Source of the DNA: Coxiellaceae bacterium
GTDB taxonomy: Bacteria; Pseudomonadota; Gammaproteobacteria; Comchoanobacterales; Comchoanobacteraceae
Direction: 5' to 3'
DNA: 64,000 nt
NCBI GenBank assembly: GCA_902603055.1
Contig: CACKTD010000004.1
Location: 1 to 64,000, forward strand
Part shown: piece by piece, positions 53,909 to 63,997 of the stretch
How positions within the stretch are numbered: position 1 is the first letter of the stretch
How the letters are laid out: each line of letters opens with the position of its first letter
Notes under the pieces: generated by a model
The model's database searches: none
What the model saw: the letters and a program-made list of their open reading frames with translations, nothing else
Told to the model about the DNA's origin: nothing
Program-made: the position numbers and the translations under genes

Positions 53909-55195
53909 ATGAATGAAAAAACCATTGTAGATATCAATGAAATAAAGGGTATGCCTGCTCCCAAATTACGGGAATTAATGGCAGAAGTCGGTATTGAGAA
54001 CTTTAGAAACCGAAGACCTGAGAATATCTTTCAGTATCTGAAAAAATTAAATCGATCTAGTGAAGATATTGAGTTCAGTGGTTCTGGTGTATTAGATGTA
54101 ATTCAAGACGGTGGCTATGGATTCTTACGCTCAGAGGTGAATTCGTATCGAAGTGAACCAGATGATATTTATGTCTCACCCAATCAAATTAAAAGATTTT
54201 CACTAAGAACGGGTGATCTTGTGACTGGAAAGGTTAGGCCACCTAAAGAAGGTGAGCGTTATTTTGCACTTTCCCAATTGTTAACGTGTGGTGGACAGCA
54301 GCCTGAAAAAAATAAGTATGCAATTGATTTTGAAAGTTTAACACCTATTTTTCCATGTGAACGTATCAAATTACCAAGAAATAATAGTTCGCGTGAAGAT
54401 ATAACCACTAGAGCAGTGGACTTGTTATCACCCATTGGTAAAGGTCAGCGTGCTTTGATTGTTGCACCACCAAAAGCAGGTAAAACCATGCTACTGCAAA
54501 CCATAGCGCATTCAATTTTAGCTCAACATCCTGAGTGTCATCTAATTGCATTAGGAATTGACGAGCGACCAGAAGAAGTGACAGAAATGCGTCGTTCAGT
54601 GGATGCAGAGGTTATTGCAAGTACATTTGATGAGCCTGCTGCCCGTCACGTCCAAGTCGCTGAGATGGTTTTAAATAAGGCTAAGCGCTTAGTTGAACAA
54701 GGAAAAGATGTAGTTATTTTACTAGATTCTTTAACGCGACTAGCTCGTGCTTATAATACGGTTACACCCGCTTCTGGAAAAGTGCTAACGGGTGGTGTTG
54801 ATGCTAATGCATTACAAAAACCACGTCGTTTTTTAAGTGCTGCTCGTAATATTGAAGAGGGTGGTAGTTTAACGATTATAGCTTCTGTTCTCGTAGAAAC
54901 TGGCTCCAAAATGGATGAAGTGATTTATGAGGAGTTTAAAGGGACTGGTAACTCAGAAATTCACTTAAGTCGAAGTGTTGCACAAAAACATTTATTCCCA
55001 GCATTGAACATCAAAGCATGTGGTACACGACGTGAAGAAAAGATTACAAGTGAAGATGAATTGAAGAAAATGTGGATTTTACGTAAGTATCTACAAACAC
55101 TTGAAGACCATACAGCAGTCGAATTTTTAATTGAGAGGCTACGAGCAACAAAAAGCAATAAAGAGTTTTTTGATGCGATGCGTGGAGAAAAATAG
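53909..55195 (+). CDS. rho: Transcription termination factor Rho
   Basis: Rho is the hexameric RNA helicase for factor-dependent termination. It has an N-terminal helical part, the cold-shock RNA-binding fold ([18 protein letters not shown]), Walker [13 protein letters not shown] near 188, Walker [17 protein letters not shown], and the Q/R-loop region [20 protein letters not shown]. The 428 residues match the E. coli protein (419). It is 18 bases downstream of trxA. Confidence 0.97.
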   Translation: MNEKTIVDINEIKGMPAPKLRELMAEVGIENFRNRRPENIFQYLKKLNRSSEDIEFSGSGVLDVIQDGGYGFLRSEVNSYRSEPDDIYVSPNQIKRFSLRTGDLVTGKVRPPKEGERYFALSQLLTCGGQQPEKNKYAIDFESLTPIFPCERIKLPRNNSSREDITTRAVDLLSPIGKGQRALIVAPPKAGKTMLLQTIAHSILAQHPECHLIALGIDERPEEVTEMRRSVDAEVIASTFDEPAARHVQVAEMVLNKAKRLVEQGKDVVILLDSLTRLARAYNTVTPASGKVLTGGVDANALQKPRRFLSAARNIEEGGSLTIIASVLVETGSKMDEVIYEEFKGTGNSEIHLSRSVAQKHLFPALNIKACGTRREEKITSEDELKKMWILRKYLQTLEDHTAVEFLIERLRATKSNKEFFDAMRGEK

Positions 55196-55197
55196 TC

Positions 55198-56550
55198 ATG
55201 TTGATGCCTCGGTTCTATAATACGGCATCTGGTCAAATTGAAGTATTTAAACCATTTGACCCCGAGCATGTAAAGATGTATGTTTGTGGTCCGACCGTTT
55301 ACTCCCGACCACACATTGGAAATGCTAGACCTCGAGTTATATTTGATGTTTTAGCTAAGGTGTTAAAGTCTTTATATCCAAAAGTTACTTATGCTGCAAA
55401 TATTACAGATGTTGATGATAAGATAAATAAGGCTGCTCATGAAAGTAGTATTTCTATTTATGAATTGACTGAAAAGATGACCGCTCATTATCACAGTGAT
55501 ATGCGTGCGCTGAATTGCTCCCTGCCGGATATTGAAATCAAAGCAACCGATGCTATTCCACAGATGATAGAGTGTATTCAGTCTCTGATTGACAAAAAAT
55601 ATGCCTACGTTGCCGACAATCATGTTTTATTTTCTGTTAAACAATATGAGCACTATGGTGCTTTATCCAAGCGTCAAGTCGATGAACAAATTGAAGGTGC
55701 GCGAGTTCAAGTTGCAGATTATAAACGCGATCCTGCTGATTTTGTTTTATGGAAACCATCCAAAGCACCGGATCCTTTTTGGGAAAGCCCTTGGGGTAAT
55801 GGGCGGCCAGGTTGGCATATCGAATGTACTGCAATGGTGGCCAACTTTGTTGGTTTGCCACTAGATATCCATGGTGGCGGTATTGATCTATTATTTCCGC
55901 ATCATGAAAATGAATCTGCACAAGGTTGTTGTGCTTATCAGGTAGAGTCTTATTGTAAGTTATGGATGCATAATGGGTTAATAAATGTTGACCAGACTAA
56001 AATGTCTAAGTCAATTGGCAATATTTTGCTCATAGACGATTTATTACGAGAAATTCCAGGGGAAGCAATACGTTATCTTATATTATCAACTCATTATCGA
56101 AAACCGCTTGATTGGACAGATGATAAGATGCGACTAGCGTTTGGACATGTTAAAAAATTACATCAAGCTTTGGCGAGCTTTAAGTATGATGCAACTAAAG
56201 CAGTGTCACCAGATACCATAATCCAAATCCTATCAGATGACTTAAATACGCCTAAGGCCATTAACCAAATCCAAACTTGGGTAAAATCCTCTTTAGCGGG
56301 TGATGAGGATGCATTTTATCAATTACACGCCACAATGCCATTACTAGGGTTGGGTGTTGAGAATTTAAATGATTGGTATGCATCTGTCAAAAATATTGAT
56401 ATTACATGGATTGATGAGCAGGTGCGGCTACGAACTGATGCTAAACAAAAAAAGGATTTCACAAAAGCAGATGCCATTCGACAGTCATTAATGGAAAAAG
56501 GTATTATTGTTGAAGATAGTAGTTCTGGATCAACGTGGCGTTGGGAGTGA
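55198..56550 (+). CDS. cysS: Cysteinyl-tRNA synthetase
   Basis: This class I enzyme charges tRNA-Cys. It has CGPTVYSRPHIGNARPR (zinc Cys and HIGH signature) near 30-46, zinc ligands in HIECTAMV and HHENESAQ, and KMSKS in QTKMSKSIGNILLI near 267. The length of 450 residues is normal. It follows rho by 2 bases, so it is probably in the trxA-rho unit. Confidence 0.96.
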   Translation: MLMPRFYNTASGQIEVFKPFDPEHVKMYVCGPTVYSRPHIGNARPRVIFDVLAKVLKSLYPKVTYAANITDVDDKINKAAHESSISIYELTEKMTAHYHSDMRALNCSLPDIEIKATDAIPQMIECIQSLIDKKYAYVADNHVLFSVKQYEHYGALSKRQVDEQIEGARVQVADYKRDPADFVLWKPSKAPDPFWESPWGNGRPGWHIECTAMVANFVGLPLDIHGGGIDLLFPHHENESAQGCCAYQVESYCKLWMHNGLINVDQTKMSKSIGNILLIDDLLREIPGEAIRYLILSTHYRKPLDWTDDKMRLAFGHVKKLHQALASFKYDATKAVSPDTIIQILSDDLNTPKAINQIQTWVKSSLAGDEDAFYQLHATMPLLGLGVENLNDWYASVKNIDITWIDEQVRLRTDAKQKKDFTKADAIRQSLMEKGIIVEDSSSGSTWRWE

Positions 56551-56599
56551 TCAATCACAGTGGTCGCTACTTTCACTCAAATTTTAAGAGGAGTATCAA

Positions 56600-58777
56600 A
56601 TGGGAGAGTTCATGGTTCAAAATAGGTCCAATAACTATTTAGAGGATTTAAACCCCGAACAACGAGAAGTCGTTTGTGCTCCTTTCGCACATCATTTGGT
56701 TTTAGCTGGTGCAGGTAGTGGTAAAACACGTGTTCTTGTGAGTCGTATTGCATGGATGATTGACGAGAAGCAGGTTTCTCCTTTCAACATTCTAGCTGTG
56801 ACATTTACGAATAAAGCAGCTAATGAGCTGCGTTCCCGTGTCGAGTCCAGTGTTGGTGTACCACTTCAAGAAACATGGATTGGAACATTTCATAGTATCT
56901 GTCACAAATTGTTACGATATCATGCCAAAAGTGCAGGACTGCCAGATGCATTCCAGATAATGGATAGCGATGATCAACAGCGATTAGTCAAAAAAATTCA
57001 TAAAGAATTTAATTTGGATGACGAAAAATGGCCGGCTAAAAAGACGGTAAGCTTCATCAATCACCATAAAGAATTAGGTCATCGAGCAAGCCAGGTGGTT
57101 GCAGATCATAACCCATATACTCAACAGATGATCGAGGTCTATGAACGGTATGAGGCTTTGTGTAGTAACAGTGGGCTAGTGGATTTTACAGAATTACTTT
57201 TAAGAGCTTATGAGATGTTGCAAAACGACGAAACATTACGCTCACATTATCAGCAGCGTTTCCGACATATTTTGGTGGATGAGTTTCAAGATACGAATGC
57301 ACTTCAATACGCATGGCTAAAGTTGTTATCGGCAGACGGTTCCTTCCTTATGGCAGTGGGCGATGATGACCAATCCATTTATAGCTGGCGTGGTGCAAAA
57401 GTTGAAAATATGTTTGCTTTTTCTCAGGATTTCCAGGGTGCGCACACCAGTCGTCTTGAGCAAAATTATCGCTCTACCAGTAATATTCTTAATGCTGCTA
57501 ATGAAGTGATTCATTTTAATAGTAACCGAATGGGTAAGCGTTTGTGGACTCAATCCCAAGAAGGTGAAAAGATTAGTTTGTATCGTGCCTTTAATGAGCA
57601 TGATGAAGCACATTTTGTTGCACATCAGCTAAAACAGTGGGCACAGTCAGGACGATCCTTTGAAAATGCTGCAATACTGTATCGCTCTAACGCACAGTCT
57701 CGGGTGATTGAGGAACAACTCGTTCAAAAGCAGATTCCGTATCGTATTTACGGTGGTTTGCGATTTTTTGATCGGGCTGAGATTAAAGACGCACTGGCAT
57801 ATTTGCGTCTTACAATTAATCCAAATGACGATGCTGCATTTGAGCGAATCATCAATACTCCAACACGTGGTATTGGTTTGCAGACTTTAGAAACGCTACG
57901 AGGTATTGCGCGCTCTGAAAGTATTTCAATGTGGGATGCTACAAATCAGGCTTTATTAGGTCAAGTTTTAAACGGTCGCGCTGTCTCTGCCTTGGCTCGC
58001 TTTGTTGATTTACATACAGAAATCTGTGAAGCCGTTGCGCGTGTTACAGTTGGTGAAGCTTGTGAGCAGGTGATTCAACGAAGCGGTTTGATTGCAATGC
58101 TAAGCGCTGAGAAAACAGATCGTAATTTAGCAAAAATTGAAAACTTGTACGAATTAGTTAATGCGGGAAAACAGTTTCAAGATGCAAATGATGAAGCAAG
58201 CGTATCAGATTTCTTAGGTCAGGTTGCCTTAGATACTGGAGAAGCAGAGCAGCAAGGCTCAGTTCATGGTGTTCAATTAATGACTTTACATGCTGCGAAG
58301 GGATTAGAATATCAGTTGGTTTTCCTGCTGGGTTTAGAAGAAGGTTTATTCCCTCATAAAATGTCAGCAGCTGATCCAGATCGATTAGAGGAAGAGCGTC
58401 GGTTATGTTATGTCGGTATGACACGTGCAATGGAGAAGTTGTGTTTAACATATGCAGAAACACGTCGGATTTTTGGTAATGAAATGTATCAAAGACCATC
58501 TCGATTCCTTGAAGAAATTCCAGCTAATTTTATAGAAGAAGTGCGAATGGGTCGTACTACTGAAGCCACTACCCGAGTGCCCAAAATGAAAAGTACCCAG
58601 CAGCGCTCACCAGCAATGCCATATGGTTTAGGCCAAAGAGTACATCACCAAAAATTTGGTGAAGGCGTCATTTTAAATTGTGAAGGCAGTCTTGAAGAAG
58701 GACGTGTTCAAGTGAAGTTTAATAAAGTGGGCGTAAAGTGGTTATTGTTGCAGTATGCTAAACTTACTCTATTATGA
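56600..58777 (+). CDS. uvrD: UvrD-family DNA helicase II
   Basis: The 725-residue superfamily 1A helicase has motif I AGAGSGKTRVL near 36-46, motif II VDEFQDTN near 223, motif III GDDDQSIYSWRGA, motif V LMTLHAAKGLEYQLVF near 559, and motif VI VGMTRAMEKL. The tail (VHHQKFGEGVILNCEGSLEEGRVQVKFNKVGVKWLL) is the UvrD C-terminal Tudor-like domain that binds RNA polymerase, favouring UvrD over Rep. It acts in excision and mismatch repair. A second in-frame ATG lies at 56612; its 3' end overlaps the convergent gene by 14 bases. Confidence 0.95.
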   Translation: MGEFMVQNRSNNYLEDLNPEQREVVCAPFAHHLVLAGAGSGKTRVLVSRIAWMIDEKQVSPFNILAVTFTNKAANELRSRVESSVGVPLQETWIGTFHSICHKLLRYHAKSAGLPDAFQIMDSDDQQRLVKKIHKEFNLDDEKWPAKKTVSFINHHKELGHRASQVVADHNPYTQQMIEVYERYEALCSNSGLVDFTELLLRAYEMLQNDETLRSHYQQRFRHILVDEFQDTNALQYAWLKLLSADGSFLMAVGDDDQSIYSWRGAKVENMFAFSQDFQGAHTSRLEQNYRSTSNILNAANEVIHFNSNRMGKRLWTQSQEGEKISLYRAFNEHDEAHFVAHQLKQWAQSGRSFENAAILYRSNAQSRVIEEQLVQKQIPYRIYGGLRFFDRAEIKDALAYLRLTINPNDDAAFERIINTPTRGIGLQTLETLRGIARSESISMWDATNQALLGQVLNGRAVSALARFVDLHTEICEAVARVTVGEACEQVIQRSGLIAMLSAEKTDRNLAKIENLYELVNAGKQFQDANDEASVSDFLGQVALDTGEAEQQGSVHGVQLMTLHAAKGLEYQLVFLLGLEEGLFPHKMSAADPDRLEEERRLCYVGMTRAMEKLCLTYAETRRIFGNEMYQRPSRFLEEIPANFIEEVRMGRTTEATTRVPKMKSTQQRSPAMPYGLGQRVHHQKFGEGVILNCEGSLEEGRVQVKFNKVGVKWLLLQYAKLTLL

Positions 58778-59504
58778 TTTCGCTTCCGAAATTTTCTTCT
58801 AAAATTTCTTGAAACATATGCACTTTATTAGGGTCAATACGCTTACTAAATAGCATGTAACCTTCTTGAGCTTTTAGTGGAATGGCAATGACATTGTCTG
58901 ATCCAAAATATTCTTTTGCATAGGTTATGTCAGAGACAACAAAGTCGTATTTTCCACTTTCCAACCCAATAAAACAATCCGGCTTAGTTTTCATTAAAGT
59001 GATCTTCATTGATTTCACTTCGTTCGGTACAGGGTTGCCAGTAACATTACCTAAAGTATATTGGCTAAGGTCTTGTGTGTTGCTTAAACCTGCTTTTTGA
59101 AGTTGGCTAGCTTTAGGGTTTGATTTTAGTGCAACTAAATAAGATTCAATCTTTATTACTGGATTATAAGAATAAATGAATTCTCTTTCCCTTAGGTTGG
59201 TTTTTTTCCACCAAAGGCTTGCATCAATTTTGCCATCCCTTAAATCTTTCATAACTAATCCCCATGATTGATCATAGTGGACTAGCACAACATTAATATG
59301 TGCCCTTTCAAAAGCCAGTAAGGTTTCTTGTATTAAAGGAGATGCTTTAGATTGTTGGCCATTTATACTAGGCATCCATTCAGCAATACCAATGCGAATA
59401 TAGCTTCCTAAAAACGAATAATTAGATGGCTTGTAACCTGTATCAGCTGTACAAAACTGAGATAATAAAACTAGAAAAAAACAAATTTGGCGAAATATCA
59501 ACAT
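58764..59504 (-). CDS. Periplasmic solute-binding protein, family 3 type
   Basis: The 246-residue protein has a signal peptide (about 1-20) and the family 3 binding-protein layout: IRIGIAEWMPSINGQ near 36-50, DLRDGKIDASLWW near 89, and LESGKYDFVVSDITYAKEYF near 181-200. This family binds amino acids or related compounds for ABC importers. No permease or ATPase is adjacent, so it either pairs with a remote transporter or serves as a sensor. It converges on uvrD and is divergent from ftsQ. Confidence 0.75.
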   Translation of the reverse strand: MLIFRQICFFLVLLSQFCTADTGYKPSNYSFLGSYIRIGIAEWMPSINGQQSKASPLIQETLLAFERAHINVVLVHYDQSWGLVMKDLRDGKIDASLWWKKTNLREREFIYSYNPVIKIESYLVALKSNPKASQLQKAGLSNTQDLSQYTLGNVTGNPVPNEVKSMKITLMKTKPDCFIGLESGKYDFVVSDITYAKEYFGSDNVIAIPLKAQEGYMLFSKRIDPNKVHMFQEILEENFGSEIIIE

Positions 59505-59594
59505 GAAGAACCTCTTTTACTATGTGAAAGATAGGCAATATTATAAAAATTGTCAATTATGTAGAACAATCTTGATTGCGAAAATTACCGTGAT

Positions 59595-60242
59595 ATGATG
59601 AAATGTATGGTTAGGTTACTCCCCATTGCTATTGGATTGTTTATTCTTTTAATGAATTGCTTATTTGATTCTTTAAAGTATGACTTTTTTATCTCAGGTT
59701 CTGAGCATGTTGATGTGACTCAAATGAATAAATATTTAAATCGAGCAAAAAAACCGGAAGAGGTTGTGAATTGGTTGCTTGATTTACCTTGGACCAAGTC
59801 AGTAAAACTTACTCGTGCAGGTTTGGAGGACTATTTTGTTAATGTTGAAGAGCACCAGCCAAAAGCCCTTTGGCGGATAGGCGGTGTCATTAGTGATGCT
59901 GGGGATTTATATTTCCCCGAAACACGCGATATTCCAAAAGGCTTATCTGTTATTGATGCACCAGTTTCAAAGATTTCAGAAGGTATATGGATTATAAATG
60001 CTCTTGAAAATGACCTAGTGGCTGGTAAACTCTGGCCAATTAGACTTTATCAATTTAAAGCAGGTGATTGGGTGGTTGAACTTCCAAAGCATCGTCAGTT
60101 TATCTTTGGGACACGCGATTTAGAAAATCGAATTAATGTTTGCAAAAAGATTTTGCCTAAGCTAATATTGTCAAACAATGAATGGGGAAGAGTTGATTTT
60201 AGATACCCTAAGGCATTTGCCATCAGTAAAAATTCTCTTTAA
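59595..60242 (+). CDS. ftsQ: Cell division protein FtsQ
   Basis: FtsQ is a bitopic membrane protein that links early and late divisome proteins. It has an N-terminal membrane helix (about 6-25), a POTRA domain (ISGSEHVDVTQMNKYL), and the FtsQ beta domain with EEHQPKALWR and RVDFRYPKAFAI near the end. Its 215 residues are shorter than E. coli (276). ddl and the mur genes usually before it are absent. It is 52 bases before ftsA. Confidence 0.9.
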   Translation: MMKCMVRLLPIAIGLFILLMNCLFDSLKYDFFISGSEHVDVTQMNKYLNRAKKPEEVVNWLLDLPWTKSVKLTRAGLEDYFVNVEEHQPKALWRIGGVISDAGDLYFPETRDIPKGLSVIDAPVSKISEGIWIINALENDLVAGKLWPIRLYQFKAGDWVVELPKHRQFIFGTRDLENRINVCKKILPKLILSNNEWGRVDFRYPKAFAISKNSL

Positions 60243-60294
60243 AACTTTCTATTATTGTTTTATTTCGTTAATATCAAACTAAGAGGAAAAATCA

Positions 60295-61512
60295 ATGAGG
60301 TTTGGATCAAAACAGTTAGTCACTGCAATCGATGTTGGGAATGGCTCCATAAGTGCTGCAAACGCAGCTATTGTCAATAATGATATAGTTATCAAGGGAT
60401 TAGTGGAAAAACCTTCTGTCGGTGTAAAAAAGAGCGGGATTGTTAATCTTGAAGCCGCATCACAAACAATCTTTGAAGTGCTATCTGAGCTAGATGCACA
60501 AACTAATTCAAAAACACGTTCAGTTCATTTTGGTGTATCTGGGCATACGATTTATGGTGTAAATTCCCATGGTGTGGTCGCAATTAAAGATGGTGAAGTC
60601 AGCCATGGTGATCTAAATCGTGTGGTTGATGCTGCAAAAGCTGTGAAAACACCCGCTGATCAGACTTTGCTTCATGTGATCCCACAAGAATATTCTATAG
60701 ATGATCAAAAAGAAATTAGACGGCCTCTTGGAATGACAGGTGTTCGTCTTGAGGCAAACGTCCATTTAATCTTAGGATCTCAAACTATCGTTCAAAATAT
60801 GCATAAATCCATAAGTCGATGTGGTATTATGCCGCAAACAGCAACTTACAGTGGGTTAGCTAGTGCTGGGAGTGTACTGTCTCCAGAAGATAAAGATTTA
60901 GGAGTTATTGTTGTAGATATTGGTGCAGGTAGTAGCTCAATGATCTGTTATTTAGGTGGTGGCGTACAATATACACAAGTGATTCCAATTGGAAGTGAGC
61001 ATGTAACAGCTGATATTGCAATTGCATTAAGGGTTTCATTCAATGAGGCAGAACGTATTAAAAAAGCACATGGTGCTATGCTCGCTGAGAACACAGCAGA
61101 TGAGCCCATTGCCATTAATGCCTCTCGTATTCATAGAACTGTTGGATCAAAGTGGCTTAATGAAATCATTGAGGCACGTTACCAAGATATTTTTTCTTCT
61201 ATCAAAGCACAAATGATTAAGTATGATTTAAAAGATCAGTTGGCGGCTGGAATCGTGTTAACTGGTGGTGGATCATTATTACCAGGTTGCATTGAGATGG
61301 GAGAACTGATTTGTGGTGTCCCTGTAATTGTTGGGAGACCGGATGCAGATCGCTGGGGCGAGGTGATTAGCTCGCCAAAGTACGCATCATTAGCAGGTAT
61401 TTTACTTCAAAGCGCAAATATAGTTGATTGTCCTGTCAACATATGTCAACATCACCCTAAACAAACGAGTTTTATGCATCGATTAAAACAAATGTTTGAG
61501 GAGAATTTTTAG
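60295..61512 (+). CDS. ftsA: Cell division protein FtsA
   Basis: FtsA is the actin-like protein that tethers FtsZ to the membrane. Present are the ATPase phosphate loops (TAIDVGNGSISAANAA near 11 and VVDIGAGSSSMICYLGGG near 206), the 1C domain in between, adenosine loop VLTGGGSLLPG, and a C-terminal amphipathic helix (TSFMHRLKQMFEENF). The 405 residues are standard. It sits 10 bases before ftsZ. Confidence 0.96.
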   Translation: MRFGSKQLVTAIDVGNGSISAANAAIVNNDIVIKGLVEKPSVGVKKSGIVNLEAASQTIFEVLSELDAQTNSKTRSVHFGVSGHTIYGVNSHGVVAIKDGEVSHGDLNRVVDAAKAVKTPADQTLLHVIPQEYSIDDQKEIRRPLGMTGVRLEANVHLILGSQTIVQNMHKSISRCGIMPQTATYSGLASAGSVLSPEDKDLGVIVVDIGAGSSSMICYLGGGVQYTQVIPIGSEHVTADIAIALRVSFNEAERIKKAHGAMLAENTADEPIAINASRIHRTVGSKWLNEIIEARYQDIFSSIKAQMIKYDLKDQLAAGIVLTGGGSLLPGCIEMGELICGVPVIVGRPDADRWGEVISSPKYASLAGILLQSANIVDCPVNICQHHPKQTSFMHRLKQMFEENF

Positions 61513-61522
61513 GAGCTTATAA

Positions 61523-62638
61523 ATGACTGAACTATTAAATGAACATAAAGCTGTTATCAAAGTAATCGGAGTCGGTGGGGGCGGTGGTAATGCGATCGTC
61601 GAGATGGCCTCAGAAATACAAGATGTTGAGTTTTGGGTTGCAAACACAGATGCAATGGCACTTTCTAAATCATCCATTGAAAATAAATTACAACTTGGTG
61701 ATGAGTTAACAAAAGGTCTAGGTGCTGGAGCTGATCCTGAAGTGGGACGTCAAGCGACAGAAGAAAGTAAAGACCAGATCTATGAAATGATTCGTGGTAC
61801 GGATTTATTGTTTTTAGCCGCTGGTATGGGTGGTGGAACAGGTACTGGTGCTACACCGGTATTTGCTGAAGTTGCCAAAGAACTTGGAATACTAACGGTT
61901 GCTGTAGTCACAAAACCCTTCTCATTTGAAGGATCTAAGCGTATGCAACACGCTAGTAGTGGTATTGAATTACTCAGTAAAAATGTGGATTCATTAATTA
62001 TCGTTCCTAATAACAAATTACTTTCTGTCTTGGGTAAAAGTGTTTCACTTGTCAGTGCATTCCGTTCTGCAAATATGGTCCTGAAAGGTGCTGTTCAAGG
62101 TATTTCTGATTTGATTACTCGACCTGGTCTAATTAATGTCGATTTTGCGGATGTTAAAACTGTCATGACTGAAATGGGTATGGCAATGATGGGAAGTGGA
62201 ACTGCAAAAGGAGACATGCGTGCTCGTGAGGCTGCTGAAGCAGCATTATCAAGTCCATTATTGGAAGATATCGATTTATCAGGTGCTAAGGGTGTTCTTG
62301 TCAACATCAGTGGTGGTTTAGATATGACCATTGGTGAATTTGAGTCAGTTGGTGATACAATTCGTCATTTCACAACCGATAGTGCAACTGTGGTAGTGGG
62401 TACTGTTGTTGATCCTGAACTAAATGATGAGTTGAAAGTTACAGTTGTGGTCACAGGTCTTGAATCTCAAGTGGGTGGCCGTCGCGCGTTCTCACATCGT
62501 GAACGACTGCATTTACACCGCACTGAGAAACCTGCGTTTAGTCGTAATGCCCCACAACCAGTGGTAGATGTTGATGATCATCTTGAAACTGATTTACTAG
62601 ATGTTCCAGCATTTTTGAGGCAAGAAGAAGAGGCATAG
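61523..62638 (+). CDS. ftsZ: Cell division protein FtsZ
   Basis: FtsZ is the tubulin-like GTPase of the division ring. The N-terminal [13 protein letters not shown], the GTP-binding [18 protein letters not shown] near 110, and the T7 loop with [11 protein letters not shown] are all visible. The C-terminal peptide DVPAFLRQ that binds FtsA and ZipA is intact. The linker is short, giving 371 residues. It lies between ftsA and lpxC in the conserved order. Confidence 0.98.
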   Translation: MTELLNEHKAVIKVIGVGGGGGNAIVEMASEIQDVEFWVANTDAMALSKSSIENKLQLGDELTKGLGAGADPEVGRQATEESKDQIYEMIRGTDLLFLAAGMGGGTGTGATPVFAEVAKELGILTVAVVTKPFSFEGSKRMQHASSGIELLSKNVDSLIIVPNNKLLSVLGKSVSLVSAFRSANMVLKGAVQGISDLITRPGLINVDFADVKTVMTEMGMAMMGSGTAKGDMRAREAAEAALSSPLLEDIDLSGAKGVLVNISGGLDMTIGEFESVGDTIRHFTTDSATVVVGTVVDPELNDELKVTVVVTGLESQVGGRRAFSHRERLHLHRTEKPAFSRNAPQPVVDVDDHLETDLLDVPAFLRQEEEA

Positions 62639-62641
62639 TCC

Positions 62642-63550
62642 ATGTTTCAAAGAACAATTAGAAGCAGCATTGCTGCTGAGGGTGTTGGTGTCCATAGTGG
62701 ACGTAATGTAAAAATTGCGCTGCATCCTGCCCCAGAAAATACAGGCGTTGTCTTTAGACGTGTCGATTTAACCCCCACCATTGAAATACCTGCTCGAGCA
62801 GAAATGGTAGTAGATACTCGATTATCTACATGCATTGGTATTGGTGAGCATCGTATTGGTATGGTTGAGCACCTTTTGTCCGCAGTTGCAGGCATGGGTG
62901 TTGATAATTTATACATTGATGTTAATGATTCTGAATTACCCATAATGGATGGTAGTTCATCACCGTATATCTTTTTATTACAATCAGCCGGTATCGTATT
63001 GCAAGAAACTGCAGAAAAAATATACCTGGTAATGGATAAAGAAGTGAAGGTTGGTGATTCAGAGCGATTTTGCTCAATCAAGCCTTATCCTGGTTTTAAA
63101 GTCAGTTTCGTAATTGATTATGATCATCCTAATTTTAATGACGATAATCAAAAAGCTGATTTTGAGTTTTCTTCAGCATCTTACCTGACTTCCTTATGTC
63201 GAGCGCGTACGTTTGGTTTTGTAAAGGATAAAGAAATTTACAAAGCACAAAACCTTGCTTTAGGATCTAGTTTAGAGAATGCAATTTGGTTAGCGGACGA
63301 TCACATTGTGAATAATTATGGATTACGTTATAACGACGAGTTTGTTAAGCATAAAGTACTTGATGCAATTGGTGACTTATATCTGTTAAGTTATTGTGTA
63401 ATCGGTCATTTTGAAGGTTATAAATCTGGACACTCTCTCAATAATGAGTTGTTGAAGGCGATTATATCGGATCCTTCGAGTTATCACTTAGAGCAAAAAG
63501 TTGGTGATGTACTCTTTGATGAATTCAATCCTGAGACTGTTTCTGCTTAG
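62642..63550 (+). CDS. lpxC: UDP-3-O-acyl-N-acetylglucosamine deacetylase
   Basis: LpxC performs the committed step of lipid A synthesis. Zinc ligands are in HRIGMVEHLLSAVAGMGVDN (first His) and HKVLDAIGDLYLLS (second His and Asp), with the C-terminal GHSLNNELLKAI catalytic-His region. The 302 residues match the family (305). It is 3 bases after ftsZ. With lpxA and lpxD also in the window, lipid A synthesis looks complete for the early steps. Confidence 0.97.
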   Translation: MFQRTIRSSIAAEGVGVHSGRNVKIALHPAPENTGVVFRRVDLTPTIEIPARAEMVVDTRLSTCIGIGEHRIGMVEHLLSAVAGMGVDNLYIDVNDSELPIMDGSSSPYIFLLQSAGIVLQETAEKIYLVMDKEVKVGDSERFCSIKPYPGFKVSFVIDYDHPNFNDDNQKADFEFSSASYLTSLCRARTFGFVKDKEIYKAQNLALGSSLENAIWLADDHIVNNYGLRYNDEFVKHKVLDAIGDLYLLSYCVIGHFEGYKSGHSLNNELLKAIISDPSSYHLEQKVGDVLFDEFNPETVSA

Positions 63551-63953
63551 CCATCTTTGATAATGCGGCTTTTAATTTAGGATTTGTACATGTGTTTGCA
63601 GCTTGCTCAACACAGTTTCGAGCCTGCTGACTTAGTTGAACGTTCTTAATTTCTGGTTCTTTTCTCATGAGTGATTCGTAGGGAACTTCTGGAATGATGG
63701 CCAGTTTATTATCACGCCCGACAAGGGATTGTAATTGATGTTTATGTAAGCGACACCATGTTAGATGTGCTGGATGAATGATTAAAATCGTTTTAGACTG
63801 TGTATAGATTAAATCAAATTGATGGTGCATATGATTAGGTAAAATGCTTTTAAATTGATTTTTAACACGTTCATGTAAATGATGATTTAAAATCCCAAAT
63901 CTTTTCTTTAAAAGCATGGTCATTTTCGAAATATTTGCAGGTACTGTTGTCAT
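63525..63953 (-). CDS. dciA: DUF721/DciA-like helicase operator
   Basis: The 142-residue protein has an N-terminal helical segment and the DUF721-type core (FDLIYTQSKTILIIHPAHLTWCRLHKHQLQSLV, abridged by eye) followed by a basic, disordered C-terminus. DciA loads the replicative helicase DnaB in bacteria that lack DnaC. Between lpxC and secA, on the opposite strand, is where this gene lies in several gammaproteobacteria. Identity rests on position, size and pattern more than on clear motifs. It overlaps lpxC's 3' end by 26 bases. Confidence 0.65.
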   Translation of the reverse strand: MTTVPANISKMTMLLKKRFGILNHHLHERVKNQFKSILPNHMHHQFDLIYTQSKTILIIHPAHLTWCRLHKHQLQSLVGRDNKLAIIPEVPYESLMRKEPEIKNVQLSQQARNCVEQAANTCTNPKLKAALSKMAKQKQSQD

Positions 63954-63997
63954 AAAGAAAAATTTGCTAATATATATGTTTTAAACACGGAAACCTT

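Noticed and set aside
62647-63081. 144-codon minus-strand frame inside lpxC
   Set aside because: It lies fully antisense to lpxC with no family resemblance or start signals.
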